Counted from the stretch's first letter, positions 17,121-26,403 are shown. The stretch: 62,720 bases of DNA from Lewinella cohaerens DSM 23179 (GCF_000379805.1 NZ_KB903576.1:137863-200582), one strand, 5' to 3'. A program made the numbers and translations. Notes: generated by a model from the letters alone, not told the origin.

Positions 17121-18578
17121 TCATTCCGGTCGTATTTCATACACCAGCCACCATTGTGAACGGCTCATCCAGTCGTTAAAATTGAGGGGCATTATCCAGT
17201 CAGGAAAGGCACTGTAGATTAGTTTTTTGTGGCCAGGTAAGCTATCGATGGGGTAGCCTTCTCTACGGTCAACGCCAAGGAGATAGGTGTTTTTTTCATA
17301 CAAAGGAAGTTCATCAAGATTGTCAACCTCTGCGGTGTAGAGGTTTTTGCGTTTGTAATAATTAATGTACAGTTCAAAAGGTCGATAGGGATGATCCTGC
17401 ACACCATAAATCGTAATGGGCTCCTGGTACTGGTCGTAGATGGTACGGTAGATGTTCATCTCCATGATGATGGGCCAGAACATGATAAAGAGGGTAAGTA
17501 CGGCATTGTGGAACCAGAATATTCGCCAACCAATCCGATAACCTCGACCAGACCAGAGCGGCTGTTGGCGATGCTTCTCCCACCATTGCAAGGCAGTGCT
17601 TAAGGCAATGGGGAGGAATGGTAAAAGGACGTATAAAAAACGAAGCTCTTTATGTGCAATGAGCAAGTGGATGCCTAGGAAAGGAATGGCGAGCCAAGTG
17701 ATAAGGTCTTTTGGCTTTTGCCAGATGAACAGAAATATAGCCAATAGGTAAAGAAGTCCAAACGGAGGGACGCCCTTGATGATCATTTCCTGGAAATACT
17801 TCCACCAGGGATCGACGCCAAAGGTTGAGGCCTTGTCCAATAGGATATTTTGTTCGAAATAATGCCAGGTGCTTAGTACCCATTCCCCATAAAACCAGCG
17901 ATCAACGAGAATACCAACGCCTGCCATAAGCAGTCCGCCGAGAATGAAGGCTAACAATCTGCCAGCATTTTCTTTTTGGATGAAGATCAGCCAGAGTCCA
18001 AAACCGGCAATCATGAAGGCAGCTTGATAGCGGAAAACAAAAGACAAGCCTACTAATAAGCCCAAGGTCAGGTATTGTCGCCAGTTGGGGTGTTTCCAGT
18101 AGGTTAAGAGCCCCACGGCAAGGGCAAAGGTATTGGCCGACCAGGTTTCGGAATTGAAACGCACGCCATTGTAAATGCCAAACCATAGGAAAAAGCTGAA
18201 AAGAAAAAAAGCCCACTGCTGGTGCCCTTCAGAGAATCGGGAGGCATAAACACGATAGAGTAACCAGCTGACCGCAAGTGTGAAAAGCGTACTTAATACC
18301 CGCAGCAACCATGCAATGGTAAAAGGATTGTCGATGCCCAAAGGGCCCAAGAGCCTATGAGTTGCTACAACCATAGCGGGTTGTAGGGTAGGTCGCATCT
18401 GAGCGCCATATTCCCAGGCTAGGTCATGCGCTTGGTTGACTCCCAGTTTGAGACCTGCGAATTCTGAAATTTGAAAATGTTCGTCAGATTGGTTGTATCC
18501 CGTTGAAAACCAAGAGGTAACCAGGAAGATTCCGATGGCTAAATATAACCACCGACGGAGGGGAGAAGAAATAGACAA
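17121..18578 (-). CDS. GT-C family glycosyltransferase (Alg9/GT22-like mannosyltransferase)
   Basis: This integral membrane protein of 485 residues has about ten transmembrane segments. An acidic first periplasmic loop, 'YNQSDEHFQISEFAG' (about 28-42), matches the 'DE..Q..E' signature of GT22 dolichol-mannose-type transferases. Such enzymes take sugar from a lipid-phosphate donor on the outer face of the membrane. A soluble tail follows the last membrane segment (about residues 370-485). The acceptor is unknown and no glycan gene cluster surrounds it. A near-consensus -7 (TACCTTCG, minus strand, 18602-18609) lies 24 nt upstream of the start. Confidence 0.7.
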   Translation of the reverse strand: MSISSPLRRWLYLAIGIFLVTSWFSTGYNQSDEHFQISEFAGLKLGVNQAHDLAWEYGAQMRPTLQPAMVVATHRLLGPLGIDNPFTIAWLLRVLSTLFTLAVSWLLYRVYASRFSEGHQQWAFFLFSFFLWFGIYNGVRFNSETWSANTFALAVGLLTYWKHPNWRQYLTLGLLVGLSFVFRYQAAFMIAGFGLWLIFIQKENAGRLLAFILGGLLMAGVGILVDRWFYGEWVLSTWHYFEQNILLDKASTFGVDPWWKYFQEMIIKGVPPFGLLYLLAIFLFIWQKPKDLITWLAIPFLGIHLLIAHKELRFLYVLLPFLPIALSTALQWWEKHRQQPLWSGRGYRIGWRIFWFHNAVLTLFIMFWPIIMEMNIYRTIYDQYQEPITIYGVQDHPYRPFELYINYYKRKNLYTAEVDNLDELPLYEKNTYLLGVDRREGYPIDSLPGHKKLIYSAFPDWIMPLNFNDWMSRSQWWLVYEIRPE

Positions 18579-18601
18579 AGTGATAGCATCTTTTGAAGGT
18601 G

Positions 18602-18609
18602 CGAAGGTA
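18602..18609 (-). promoter_or_regulatory. Candidate -7 element (TACCTTCG) for the glycosyltransferase gene
   Basis: Seven of eight positions match TAnnTTTG if Y is allowed at the third T. The same variant (TACCTTCG) precedes der at 40471, and TATCTTCG precedes the amidohydrolase gene at 56686. This suggests the variant is in use in this genome. Confidence 0.35.
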
Positions 18610-18830
18610 ATGATTTAGGAGCAAGATCTTGCGTTGGCAGTAGTGCGAGCTCATCCGAGGTCGATTTACCTTCTATTTATTCTTTTCTATCAATGCTCCA
18701 CCTCTCCGAGGTGTTTTCTTCTTGATTTCATGCTTGGTTTTAGTTGAGATGTCTCTGAACACGTTCTAACAGGCAAAATAATATACGCACGTTCGCAGAT
18801 GATGGTATGAAATTTAGTGCGCAAGGCAGG
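18610..18830. other. Gene-free spacer with a terminator-like hairpin
   Basis: No protein-like frame is seen between the divergent genes. CACCTC-TCC-GAGGTG (18699-18713) followed by TTTTCTTCTT resembles a small intrinsic terminator reading rightwards. No gene ends just before it, so a short untranslated transcript is conceivable but unproven. Confidence 0.3.
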
Positions 18831-18932
18831 GCCTGGAGCTCGGGGCGTTCCGATCTCCCATCGGAAGGCAAGGACAATGGGATGGTAACATTAGTGAACA
18901 GCCCGGTGCCGAGGCACGACGGCATGGCCCCA
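18831..18932 (-). repeat. REP-like repeat, family A copy 2
   Basis: Read on the minus strand this matches copy 1: GGGGCCATG, CGGCACCGGGCTGTTCACT, GTTACCATCCCATTGTCC. It contains a hairpin TTCCGAT-CTCCC-ATCGGAA (18848-18866). It lies between divergent genes, 94 nt before the start of the membrane protein gene. Confidence 0.75.
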
Positions 18933-19026
18933 AATTAGAATAAGTATACCTAAGTATAAACCAATCCTGAGCGTACTCTAAAATAAAAAGTCTTACCTTG
19001 ATCAGTCTAATTTATAGTGACTAATT

Positions 19027-19938
19027 ATGGGGTTTGTAATTTCAGATAACAGTATTATCGTTTATGCGATTATAGCGGCAATGCTCATTATTGTTTTGGC
19101 GCTTATTTTTCATAGTGATTTCAGAAAAGACATGCAATCTGCCGAGGGCGAGGTCAATTTTGCAGGCTTGGCGCTTAAGGGTATTGCTCCGGTATTAATC
19201 TTTGGTTTGTGCCTAGTTGGTTTATTCAAATTCAAAAATGAAGCACCCGAAATAGACGTTTCATCGGCGATCAATCATCTGAAGCTTGATAAGCAAGATG
19301 AATATATTACTACTGCTGGCAGCGGTGGGGAGAAGGTAGAACTGCTGGTTAGAACGAAGGAGGATAAGGGAACGATTATTGGGGAGGTAGAGCTTCCAAA
19401 AAATGAAGTACGAACGGAAACGATTACGCAAGTTACAGCATTGGGGCTGGCGGAAATGTTCGATCTGGCAAGTTTTTATAGCAAGAACAAAAAAGCAAAA
19501 TGTGGGGATTACATTTTCCAAATTTTTAGTAAACCTAAAGCCGAAATCGATGACCTGAGCAAAGAAGAGCAGCAGCAGTTGGCATTGGTTATTGCGGGTT
19601 TAGGTGAAACGTACTATAGAGAAGAGGGGGAAGTGGATGCTTTGTTAGCGTCTATTGATAAGTTGGATAACCTTAGCCCAAAGTTTAAAGCACTCCGACA
19701 AGCTGAGTTTTTATACAATGTAGGCGCTTATGGCAATGATAACGAGTGGCGGTTAAAAGCTTTGACGAAATATTTTGAGCAACACGGGTATTCCAACTTG
19801 CCAGAACAGAGCAAAAAGGAAGTAATAGAATTGTACCGGTTCTTATCCAAAAAATCTAAATATCGTCGCCAGTTAGCTGATGCTATTGGGGGCGATAATG
19901 TAGACTTGTTGAAAGAGGCGCTAGCAGAGGAAAGTTAA
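19027..19938 (+). CDS. Unknown membrane protein in an operon with a histidine kinase
   Basis: This protein of 303 residues has two N-terminal membrane segments (about 9-29 and 52-69) and a soluble, mostly helical C-terminal region of about 230 residues. I do not recognise a family. The soluble part contains 'AEMFDLASFYSKNKKAKCGDYIFQ' (split here as about residues 144-167) and a Lys-rich end. The gene ends 4 nt before the propeller histidine kinase gene, so the two are almost certainly cotranscribed. A role in the same signalling path is an inference from that spacing. Confidence 0.6.
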   Translation: MGFVISDNSIIVYAIIAAMLIIVLALIFHSDFRKDMQSAEGEVNFAGLALKGIAPVLIFGLCLVGLFKFKNEAPEIDVSSAINHLKLDKQDEYITTAGSGGEKVELLVRTKEDKGTIIGEVELPKNEVRTETITQVTALGLAEMFDLASFYSKNKKAKCGDYIFQIFSKPKAEIDDLSKEEQQQLALVIAGLGETYYREEGEVDALLASIDKLDNLSPKFKALRQAEFLYNVGAYGNDNEWRLKALTKYFEQHGYSNLPEQSKKEVIELYRFLSKKSKYRRQLADAIGGDNVDLLKEALAEES

Positions 19939-19942
19939 AATC

Positions 19943-22915
19943 ATGCCCCGATTATTTATCGCTGTTTATTTGAGTTGTTGTTATTTGGCAGTCTGTGCTC
20001 AGCCACGGAGTGTACAGACCTACACCGTGAGTGATGGCTTGGCGCAGTCGCAGGTTTATGCCCTTTTGGCGGATAGTCGGGGCTTTTTGTGGGCAGGCAC
20101 ACAGGGCGGCGGTTTGTCGCGTTTTGATGGGCAGAAATTCCAGACCTTTTCTGATGCGGATGGCCTTTTGGGGAATAATGTATCAGCCCTTTGGGAGGAT
20201 GCTGAGGGGCAGATTTGGGTAGGTACGGATGGCGGCCTTTCGCGCTATGATGGTACTGGTTTTAAATCCATTTTGCCTGAAAAAGAAGTGCTGGATATCA
20301 CTGGAGACGAAGCCTCTACCTGGGTGCTGACTACCGAAAAAATCTATTTCACCAATAATGAAGGAGAGGATTGGAAGGAGATCACTTTTCCCAAGCCTTA
20401 TTTGCAAGTTTACTGCGTGCTGCATGAGCAGAACCGTATGTTGCTGGGTACTGACCGAGGAGCTTGGTCTTGGCAAAATGAGGAGTGGACAGAGCTAAAG
20501 GGGAAGTACAATGCTAGTCATCAGATATGGTCGATGTATCGTTATTTGCGTGGACAAAGTTGGGCACTTGCACCCGGAGGGCAATTCTTTTCGATACAAG
20601 GTGATTCTCTTGTTTCTCGCAAGGTACCTGCAAGGAATCCAACTGTTTTTTACGTTTCTGAACAAGGAGACAGCTGGTTGGGAACCCAAGGCCAGGGCTT
20701 ACTGGTACTGCCTAAAGGAGGCCGGGAATGGCTGCCTATTCAGCGCAAAGATGGCCTGGGAAGTAATCATGTAAGGGCAATTACCGGCGATCGGTGGGGA
20801 AACATTTGGGTAGGTACTTCGGGCGGAGGGTTGAGTTGTATACGATATGCTCCCTTTGCTGCTTTTGACCAAAACAGGGGGCTGCCAGACCGGGAGGTTT
20901 ACGCACTCAGTGAGGTAGATTCTCAGGGCGTCTTTTTTACCTTAGCCAATCATGGTATTTATTGGCAAACGGAAAGTGGCCCTGTCGCTCATTTATCTGA
21001 CCCCGAGCTGAGCGGAGAAAAAATAAAGTCGATGGCCCGCGATGAGCGCGGCTGGTGGTGGATGGGCACACCTGGCAATGGCATTAAAGTACATACCGAC
21101 AGCAGTTGGGTAACGGTAGATGCTTGTGGGAAATACATTTTAGACCTACTCCCCGCAGGAAAAGACAGTTGGTGGGTAGCAACAGCCTATGAAGGTTTGA
21201 GTTTGCTGCGGATGCAGGAAGATTCAACAGGTCTGACTTTTCGCTGCCAAACCTTTGGGCGCGAACACGAGTTGCCTATTGGCCGAATTGAAAGTTTGCA
21301 AAAAGACCAGCAAGGTCGTTTATTGATCGCTTACCGAGAACTGGGCTTGGCTTGTTGGGAGCCCAATATACTGCATTGGCAAATTACCAGAAAAGAAGGC
21401 CTGCCTTCTAATACTGTTCGGGCGGTGCGCCAGGATAGTATCGGTTACTACTGGTTAGCGACTGCCCGTGGCCTCGTGCGAGCAGGAGAAACACCCGAAG
21501 GAATGCGGTTGGCGGCTTTTCAAAACAAGGATGGCTTACAATCCAACAACCTGTATTGCCTTGCTTTTACAAGTGCTCAAGAGCTATGGGTAGGCAGTGA
21601 ACGTGGTATGGATAGGATTACACTGGATGCTGCACGAAATATTAGAGAAGTTAATTTTTATGGTGCAGAAGAAGGGTTTACCGGAATAGAAACCTGCACA
21701 GATGCAGCACTTGCAGACCGAAAAGGGAACCTCTGGGTAGGTACGATGAATGGCTTGATGCTTTATGAAAACAAACCTGTAAGGGTGACCCGGTTAGCGC
21801 CTCCATTGTTGTCATTGGCGGGGATTCAGTTGTCGTATCGTCCAGCAGCCGAAGTACTTCAGCAGCCTGTTCTTGATGGTTGGGGCAGTTTGGTTGTACC
21901 TCGCCTAGAATTGGCTTATCACCAAAATCAAATCCGTGTGGAGCTGACCGCCCAAGACTTGGCGCAGCCCCAGGATGTACGCTACGAATGGCGCTTGGCT
22001 GGCTGGGAAGAAGCCTGGACGCCTCCCAGCGAGCAGCGCATTGTTTCTTATGTGAAGCTACCGCCAGGAGCCTACACTTTTATGGCGAGAGCAGTAGGAG
22101 AGGGGAATCGTAAAAGTGATGTTATACAGTTACCTATTGATATTATTCCGGCCTTCTGGCAGACCTCCTGGTTTCGAGGTGCTGTGATAGGAGGCATTGT
22201 TTTATTGTTGAGTTTGCTGCTGTGGCGCATTTTTCATCGTCGTCTCAAAAGGCAGCGCCGGGTAGCCGAAGGCTTGCGCCTTGAAAATCGCCTGTTGGAG
22301 TTGGAGCAAAAAGCATTGCAACTACAGATGAATCCTCATTTTTTGGCGAATGCTTTGCAAGGAATACAGTATGAATTGAATGAAGGGGCCTACAAGCGCG
22401 CAAGCGAGTACTTGACTAAATTTGGCGCTTTGATGCGCTCGACGCTTTACCATTCTCGGGCCAGTAAGATTACCCTAAGTGATGAGATTGAAAACTTGCA
22501 ACACTATCTTGAACTAGAGCAGTTTCGTACAGGCGCACGTTTTTCTTACCATTTTGAGATTCCAGCAAATTTGGAAGTCGATTTGATAGAGATTCCTCCA
22601 ATGTTGTTACAGCCGTTTTTGGAAAATGCGGTTCACCACGGTATGCGCAATAAGCAAGGAGATGGCCGAATCACTGTTACCTTTGCCGAAGAAGGGCCCA
22701 CGATACTTTTGGTTAGCATTGAAGACAATGGCCCTGGTTTGGCCGCTAGCCGTGCCAAGCGTAGTAGTGATCATCAATCTACGGCCCTGAAAGTGATCAA
22801 GGAGCGCTTGGAATTATTAGAGCACACGACGGTGGCTACGCCTTATCAGATCAAGGAAATAGTAGCTGAAGACCAAGTCAAGGGGGTGATCGTGAAAGTA
22901 AGGATACCGGTTTGA
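19943..22915 (+). CDS. Reporter-propeller sensor histidine kinase (LytS/HisKA-less type)
   Basis: This membrane sensor kinase has 990 residues. A signal peptide (1-19) leads into a large periplasmic beta-propeller with repeated 'GLSRFDG', 'WVGT.GG' and 'GLPSNTV' type blades (about 25-640). A Y_Y_Y domain (about 680-745) and one membrane segment (about 752-772) follow. The cytoplasmic kinase has the phospho-accepting region 'MNPHFLANALQG' (His799), the N-box 'QPFLENAVHHG' and the G-box 'DNGPGLAAS'. This architecture normally pairs with a LytTR response regulator, but none is adjacent. A near-perfect hairpin, likely a terminator, follows at 22975. Confidence 0.9.
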   Translation: MPRLFIAVYLSCCYLAVCAQPRSVQTYTVSDGLAQSQVYALLADSRGFLWAGTQGGGLSRFDGQKFQTFSDADGLLGNNVSALWEDAEGQIWVGTDGGLSRYDGTGFKSILPEKEVLDITGDEASTWVLTTEKIYFTNNEGEDWKEITFPKPYLQVYCVLHEQNRMLLGTDRGAWSWQNEEWTELKGKYNASHQIWSMYRYLRGQSWALAPGGQFFSIQGDSLVSRKVPARNPTVFYVSEQGDSWLGTQGQGLLVLPKGGREWLPIQRKDGLGSNHVRAITGDRWGNIWVGTSGGGLSCIRYAPFAAFDQNRGLPDREVYALSEVDSQGVFFTLANHGIYWQTESGPVAHLSDPELSGEKIKSMARDERGWWWMGTPGNGIKVHTDSSWVTVDACGKYILDLLPAGKDSWWVATAYEGLSLLRMQEDSTGLTFRCQTFGREHELPIGRIESLQKDQQGRLLIAYRELGLACWEPNILHWQITRKEGLPSNTVRAVRQDSIGYYWLATARGLVRAGETPEGMRLAAFQNKDGLQSNNLYCLAFTSAQELWVGSERGMDRITLDAARNIREVNFYGAEEGFTGIETCTDAALADRKGNLWVGTMNGLMLYENKPVRVTRLAPPLLSLAGIQLSYRPAAEVLQQPVLDGWGSLVVPRLELAYHQNQIRVELTAQDLAQPQDVRYEWRLAGWEEAWTPPSEQRIVSYVKLPPGAYTFMARAVGEGNRKSDVIQLPIDIIPAFWQTSWFRGAVIGGIVLLLSLLLWRIFHRRLKRQRRVAEGLRLENRLLELEQKALQLQMNPHFLANALQGIQYELNEGAYKRASEYLTKFGALMRSTLYHSRASKITLSDEIENLQHYLELEQFRTGARFSYHFEIPANLEVDLIEIPPMLLQPFLENAVHHGMRNKQGDGRITVTFAEEGPTILLVSIEDNGPGLAASRAKRSSDHQSTALKVIKERLELLEHTTVATPYQIKEIVAEDQVKGVIVKVRIPV

Positions 22916-22974
22916 TTTTGGTTAGATCGTTTGATGGTTGGAAAATTTGTTGAAGGTTGAAAGTTGGTTGTTTC

Positions 22975-23011
22975 CAACTAGCCATTTCTTCAATTCGGAA
23001 GTGGCTAGTTG
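22975..23011. terminator. Hairpin after the histidine kinase gene
   Basis: The arms CAACTAGCCATTTC and GAAGTGGCTAGTTG pair at 13 of 14 positions around a 9-nt loop. The hairpin lies 60 nt after the stop codon in a convergent gap. No long T-run follows, so its role as a terminator is likely but not certain. Confidence 0.5.
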
Positions 23012-23048
23012 TCGTAAGGCTCTAGTTATCAGTAGTCTAATCGACCTC

Positions 23049-23202
23049 TAGCCTCATCCCTGACCCTTCCCATTGTCAAAAATAGTTTTGTTTCGGAACC
23101 TTTTTTGCAGGGGAAGGTAGGTTTGCTACACGTGAATATTTAGGTATTTTGATCCTACAGTGCAACCAACCAACGATCTAACCAACAACTAACAACCACC
23201 TT
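23049..23202. repeat. Structured intergenic repeat, family B copy 3 (diverged)
   Basis: TAGCCTCATCCCTGACCC, CTTCCCATTGTCAA, TTTTTTGCAGGGGAAGG and ACACGTGAATATTTAGGT follow the same order as copies 1 and 2 at 16694 and 16918. The block again ends in an AACCAACCAACGATCTAACC-type tail. Like the others it lies between converging genes. Confidence 0.7.
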
Positions 23203-23211
23203 CATAATACC

Positions 23212-24558
23212 TTACTCCCCATGATTAGGCAAAATCCTGGGAATCAGGTACAATTCTGTCTGCCGACCATCAATGTATTTACAGCTTTGACCATCAAAGA
23301 AAGCATCTTCTTCGAGCATGATGCGGATCTTCTTGTTCCACTCGGGTAGGAAGATGGCGTTGTTGAGCTCGATTGCGTAGCAGGTGTTGGGGTAGAGGGG
23401 ATAGTCGCCATTGTGAGGGACACCATCCTGTTGGTCCCACATCCCGATGGTGGGGCCTGCAGCGTGTCCGTGATAGCCGATAGGATGGGTGTAGATCGTA
23501 GGTTCCAGGCCTTCGTCTTTGGCTTGTTGTAGTGAGGCTGCTAATATCTCGTTTCCTGAGCGTCCTGTACGATAATTATTGGTGAGGATATCCATTAAGC
23601 GCAAGCCTTTCTGGTGAGCAGCTACCAAATAATCTGGAGGTGCGGTCTCTCCAAATTTGAGAACATAAGCATTTTGTTGGGTGTCGGTATTGAGGCCAAG
23701 ATAGGTGATGCCAAAATCGACATGCAGGAGGTCGCCGGGTTGGATGATAGCTTCTTCAGGCCTGCCAGCAAAACTTCGCTCGCTTTCTGTGTTTCCAGGA
23801 TCAGCACGCTGTACATCTACCGTAGGATGAAACCAAGCGGTAAAGCCGAGTTCGCGAATACGTTCGCGGTACCACCAGACCACTTCGTCGGTAGTAGTCA
23901 CCCCGGGCGTAATCACCTGCTCAGAAAAGCCTTCTGCAATGATTTGGTGGGCAATACGCATAATCTGCCGATAAACGGTCATTTCTTCAGGTAACCGAGT
24001 TTCTAGCCAACCAATGGCCAGGCGTTCGCTGCTGACGAGGCGGTTGCTGTATTTTTCTGGCAGGTAGCTTTGCAATTGATCATAGTGATAAGAAGTCAGA
24101 CCATCTGCTAATCCGAAATGTTCGGAACGATTGATGGCTATTTTCTGAGGATCACGTTCCTCAATAAGTCGGGCGAGGGCTGACCACTGGTCTGGCTCAG
24201 CTTCCTTGTCCCATGCTTTTTCAAAGATGCTACCTACGGCATAGCGGGCGCAGGCCAGGCTTTCTATCTTTTCGCCAGTGTCATACATCAGTAGTATAGT
24301 CGTACGTCGTGCTGATAGCCATTTGCTAGGCAAGAAGGTCTTCAGTACCGGATCTTCATTATATTCTCTGCTGATGAGCAACCACATATCAATACCTTCG
24401 CGACGCATAAGGTCTGGCAAAATACGTTCCACCCTTTGCTCTAGCCACTGATCGCGCAGATGGGATTCTTCTTCCATAGTGAGGATAGCTGGCATCTGTG
24501 CGGAAAGAGAGCAACTTGTAGCGAGGAGGAAGGCTAAAGAAAGAAGCGATTTGTGCAT
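23212..24558 (-). CDS. Secreted M24-family metallopeptidase (Xaa-Pro aminopeptidase-like)
   Basis: This 448-residue protein starts at the ATG at 24558, where a signal peptide 'MHKSLLSLAFLLATSCSLSAQ' begins. An open frame continuing 46 codons upstream lies in GC-rich repeat DNA and is not used. The C-terminal half has the pita-bread fold metal ligands of M24: Asp in 'LLHVDFG', Asp in 'LNTDTQQN', His in 'HPIGYHGHAAG', Glu in 'AIELNN' and Glu in 'RIMLEED'. All five are present, so it should be an active di-metal peptidase, probably periplasmic. It stands alone. Confidence 0.85.
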   Translation of the reverse strand: MHKSLLSLAFLLATSCSLSAQMPAILTMEEESHLRDQWLEQRVERILPDLMRREGIDMWLLISREYNEDPVLKTFLPSKWLSARRTTILLMYDTGEKIESLACARYAVGSIFEKAWDKEAEPDQWSALARLIEERDPQKIAINRSEHFGLADGLTSYHYDQLQSYLPEKYSNRLVSSERLAIGWLETRLPEEMTVYRQIMRIAHQIIAEGFSEQVITPGVTTTDEVVWWYRERIRELGFTAWFHPTVDVQRADPGNTESERSFAGRPEEAIIQPGDLLHVDFGITYLGLNTDTQQNAYVLKFGETAPPDYLVAAHQKGLRLMDILTNNYRTGRSGNEILAASLQQAKDEGLEPTIYTHPIGYHGHAAGPTIGMWDQQDGVPHNGDYPLYPNTCYAIELNNAIFLPEWNKKIRIMLEEDAFFDGQSCKYIDGRQTELYLIPRILPNHGE

Positions 24559-25294
24559 GACGGTTTGGTATGATGAGTAGGCAGTATAGGGACTAAGATA
24601 GGCGTTTTTTTTCGAGTAGGTGCACGGCCCGCAGGGCGGGACCCACCCTTTTGTCCGGGTCACCTCGCACCTCCTGCAAACTGTTCGCAGGGGCACACGT
24701 TCTTAACCTCCTCCCGAAACGGGAAGAGCCAGCAATGTGTTAACAAAAATCCGTTGAATGCCTCACCTGACAAGATGAGGGTAGTGTCCTTTGATGGTAA
24801 GAAGTGGTTGTCAGCCGCTTCTTGATGGTAAATATACGTTAATTACCGCTATTTTGTATATGTATTGTTGTTTTTGTTCAAAAAAAACACTTTTTGTGAG
24901 GTGGGGCTGTGCGAAGTATCTTGGGTGATTAAGTTTTAAACATAGGGCGTCCTTGTCTTTGTTTTACCTAAATTATAGGCAAAACATTCCTTTGTGCGCT
25001 TCCCGCGCAAGCTGCCTGGAAGGTGCGAACACAGTGAGCAGACCGTAAGGACGGAGCAAAGCGAACCCTGGAAGGGAGCGACCCCACAGGGGATGCGCCA
25101 TAATAAAAGGTGTAAGGGTTTTTTATGAGTGTAAAAGTGTAAGGGTTATAACAAAACACAAATCTGTGGTCATTAAATTATGCTGACTTAGCTGATGTCA
25201 TTTCTCCTATGCTTATTTTGAATCGGAAAATCGGAAGTTATTAAAGGCCAATATTAATGTCATCGTCAAGGACGATCCAAAAAAGCGTAAGGTG
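24559..25294. other. Gene-free, repeat-like spacer upstream of the M24 peptidase gene
   Basis: 24612-24740 is GC-rich with several small hairpins (CCTGCAAACTGTTCGCAGG; CTCCTCCCG-AAA-CGGGAAGAG). 24990-25100 holds a second GC-rich patch with GAGCAAAGCGAACC and GGACGGAGC words, of the kind seen in Bacteroidota intergenic repeats. The rest is AT-rich. Open frames crossing these patches do not look like protein. No promoter match was found for the peptidase gene. Confidence 0.4.
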
Positions 25295-25458
25295 ATATAG
25301 TCTTCCAATGCAGAGTTTGTGAAAATATGACGCCGGTATTTCTTAGCCGCGCAAGGCGAAAAAAGTAGGCAACGCAGCGCGTCGGCGAGGCTTTTCAACG
25401 CAGTGAGGCTAAAAAAGAGCAAGTCAGAATTCACAAATCCTGGGTTGAAGGACTATAA
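25295..25458. repeat. Long palindromic element (164 bp), family E copy 1
   Basis: The left arm (25295-25348) and right arm (25407-25458) pair imperfectly over their whole length. Matching blocks are ATAGTC, CAG, TTTGTGAA, TGAC and TTAGCC. The centre holds AACGCAGCGCGTCGGCGAGG. Length and overall form match the elements at 31451, 56851 and 58981. It lies 75 nt past the 3' end of the esterase gene. Confidence 0.65.
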
Positions 25459-25532
25459 AGCTAGATTGGATCCTTTGCTTGCGGAGCAAGAAACTGACTT
25501 TTACACCTTTCCACTCTTACACTTTTCCACTA

Positions 25533-26315
25533 CTATTTCCTCTGCCCAAACAGCCACTCCAATAACACTGGCTCAGCAAAAGCATTGTCCCAACTGTTGT
25601 GGTTGACGCCGGGGTACTCTGTATAGCGAGGTACGACGCCAAGCGCTGCCAGCTGCTGGACAATGCGGCGTGAGTTTTCGACTTGCACGACACTATCTTC
25701 CTCGCCATGAAAGATCCACAAGGGGACCTGCTCGGCGTAGAGGGCTACTAATGCCGGATTGGTACCCCCACAAATAGGGATGGCGGCAGCGAAGGTCTGT
25801 GGCTCACGGGCCAGCAACTCAAAAGTGCCCATGCCACCCATACTAAGACCTATAAGGTAGACGCGGTCGGGGTCGACATTTTCGGTAGCTATATAGGTGT
25901 GCAGTAGCTTTTGAACAGCTGCCAGGCTTGGGTTGGGGTGTTCGTTGAAATTGTAGCGCCGCTGGTCTTTGTCTTTGACCATTTGCGCCCAGTAATCGTC
26001 GGTCGCACATTGCGGCATCAAGACGATGGCGGGAAAATGCTCTTGATTATCCAGAAAGAGTGGCGTGCCATGGGTAAGTTGGAGCTGATTGTCATCGCCT
26101 CGTTCGCCGGCACCGTGGAGGAATAAAATCAGCGGATATTTTTCCTCTTTATCTTGGTCGTAACCTTGTGGGCAAAGCACTCGGTAGGGGAGTAGATGTC
26201 CTGATTGCTCATCGGTGAAGGTGTGTGCTTCAAATGCGGCCAATGCCGCTGTGGGTTGTGCTTTGAGGGAGGCCATAGTGATGATCAGTGAAAGGAAGAG
26301 GATTATTTTTTGCAT
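25533..26315 (-). CDS. Secreted alpha/beta hydrolase (PHB depolymerase/phospholipase-like esterase)
   Basis: This 260-residue protein starts from the ATG at 26315, whose signal peptide reads 'MQKIILFLSLIITMASLKAQ'; earlier in-frame ATGs would add eight residues. It has an alpha/beta hydrolase core with an oxyanion strand 'LILFLHGAGERGDD', the nucleophile elbow 'GLSMGG', an acid in 'HGEEDSVV' and the His in 'GVNHNSW'. The pattern fits secreted PHB-depolymerase-like or prolyl-oligopeptidase-like esterases. The substrate is unknown. It diverges from the helicase gene across a 93-bp gap. Confidence 0.8.
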   Translation of the reverse strand: MQKIILFLSLIITMASLKAQPTAALAAFEAHTFTDEQSGHLLPYRVLCPQGYDQDKEEKYPLILFLHGAGERGDDNQLQLTHGTPLFLDNQEHFPAIVLMPQCATDDYWAQMVKDKDQRRYNFNEHPNPSLAAVQKLLHTYIATENVDPDRVYLIGLSMGGMGTFELLAREPQTFAAAIPICGGTNPALVALYAEQVPLWIFHGEEDSVVQVENSRRIVQQLAALGVVPRYTEYPGVNHNSWDNAFAEPVLLEWLFGQRK

Positions 26316-26395
26316 CTGAAGGAGCATCATTTGAAACACAAAATACTAAAAACAGACTTCTTACATAAAAATGTTTTATACTAAAATTACTTCTG

Positions 26396-26403
26396 TACTT
26401 TTG
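26396..26403 (+). promoter_or_regulatory. -7 element (TACTTTTG) for the nuclease-helicase gene
   Basis: This is an exact TAnnTTTG match. Transcription would begin about 4-6 nt downstream, next to the ATG at 26409. That would imply a leaderless or nearly leaderless mRNA and rules out the in-frame GTG at 26403 as the start codon. No good -33 TTTG was found. Confidence 0.4.

Noticed and set aside
24559-24696. Upstream extension of the M24 peptidase
   Set aside because: The 46 extra codons are Cys-rich repeat DNA and would bury the signal peptide that begins at the ATG at 24558.
24968-25159. 63-codon minus-strand open frame
   Set aside because: It coincides with a GC-rich REP-like patch, with no start context or protein-like pattern.
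25213-25434. 73-codon minus-strand open frame
   Set aside because: It runs across palindromic element E copy 1, and its text is a translation of repeat DNA.
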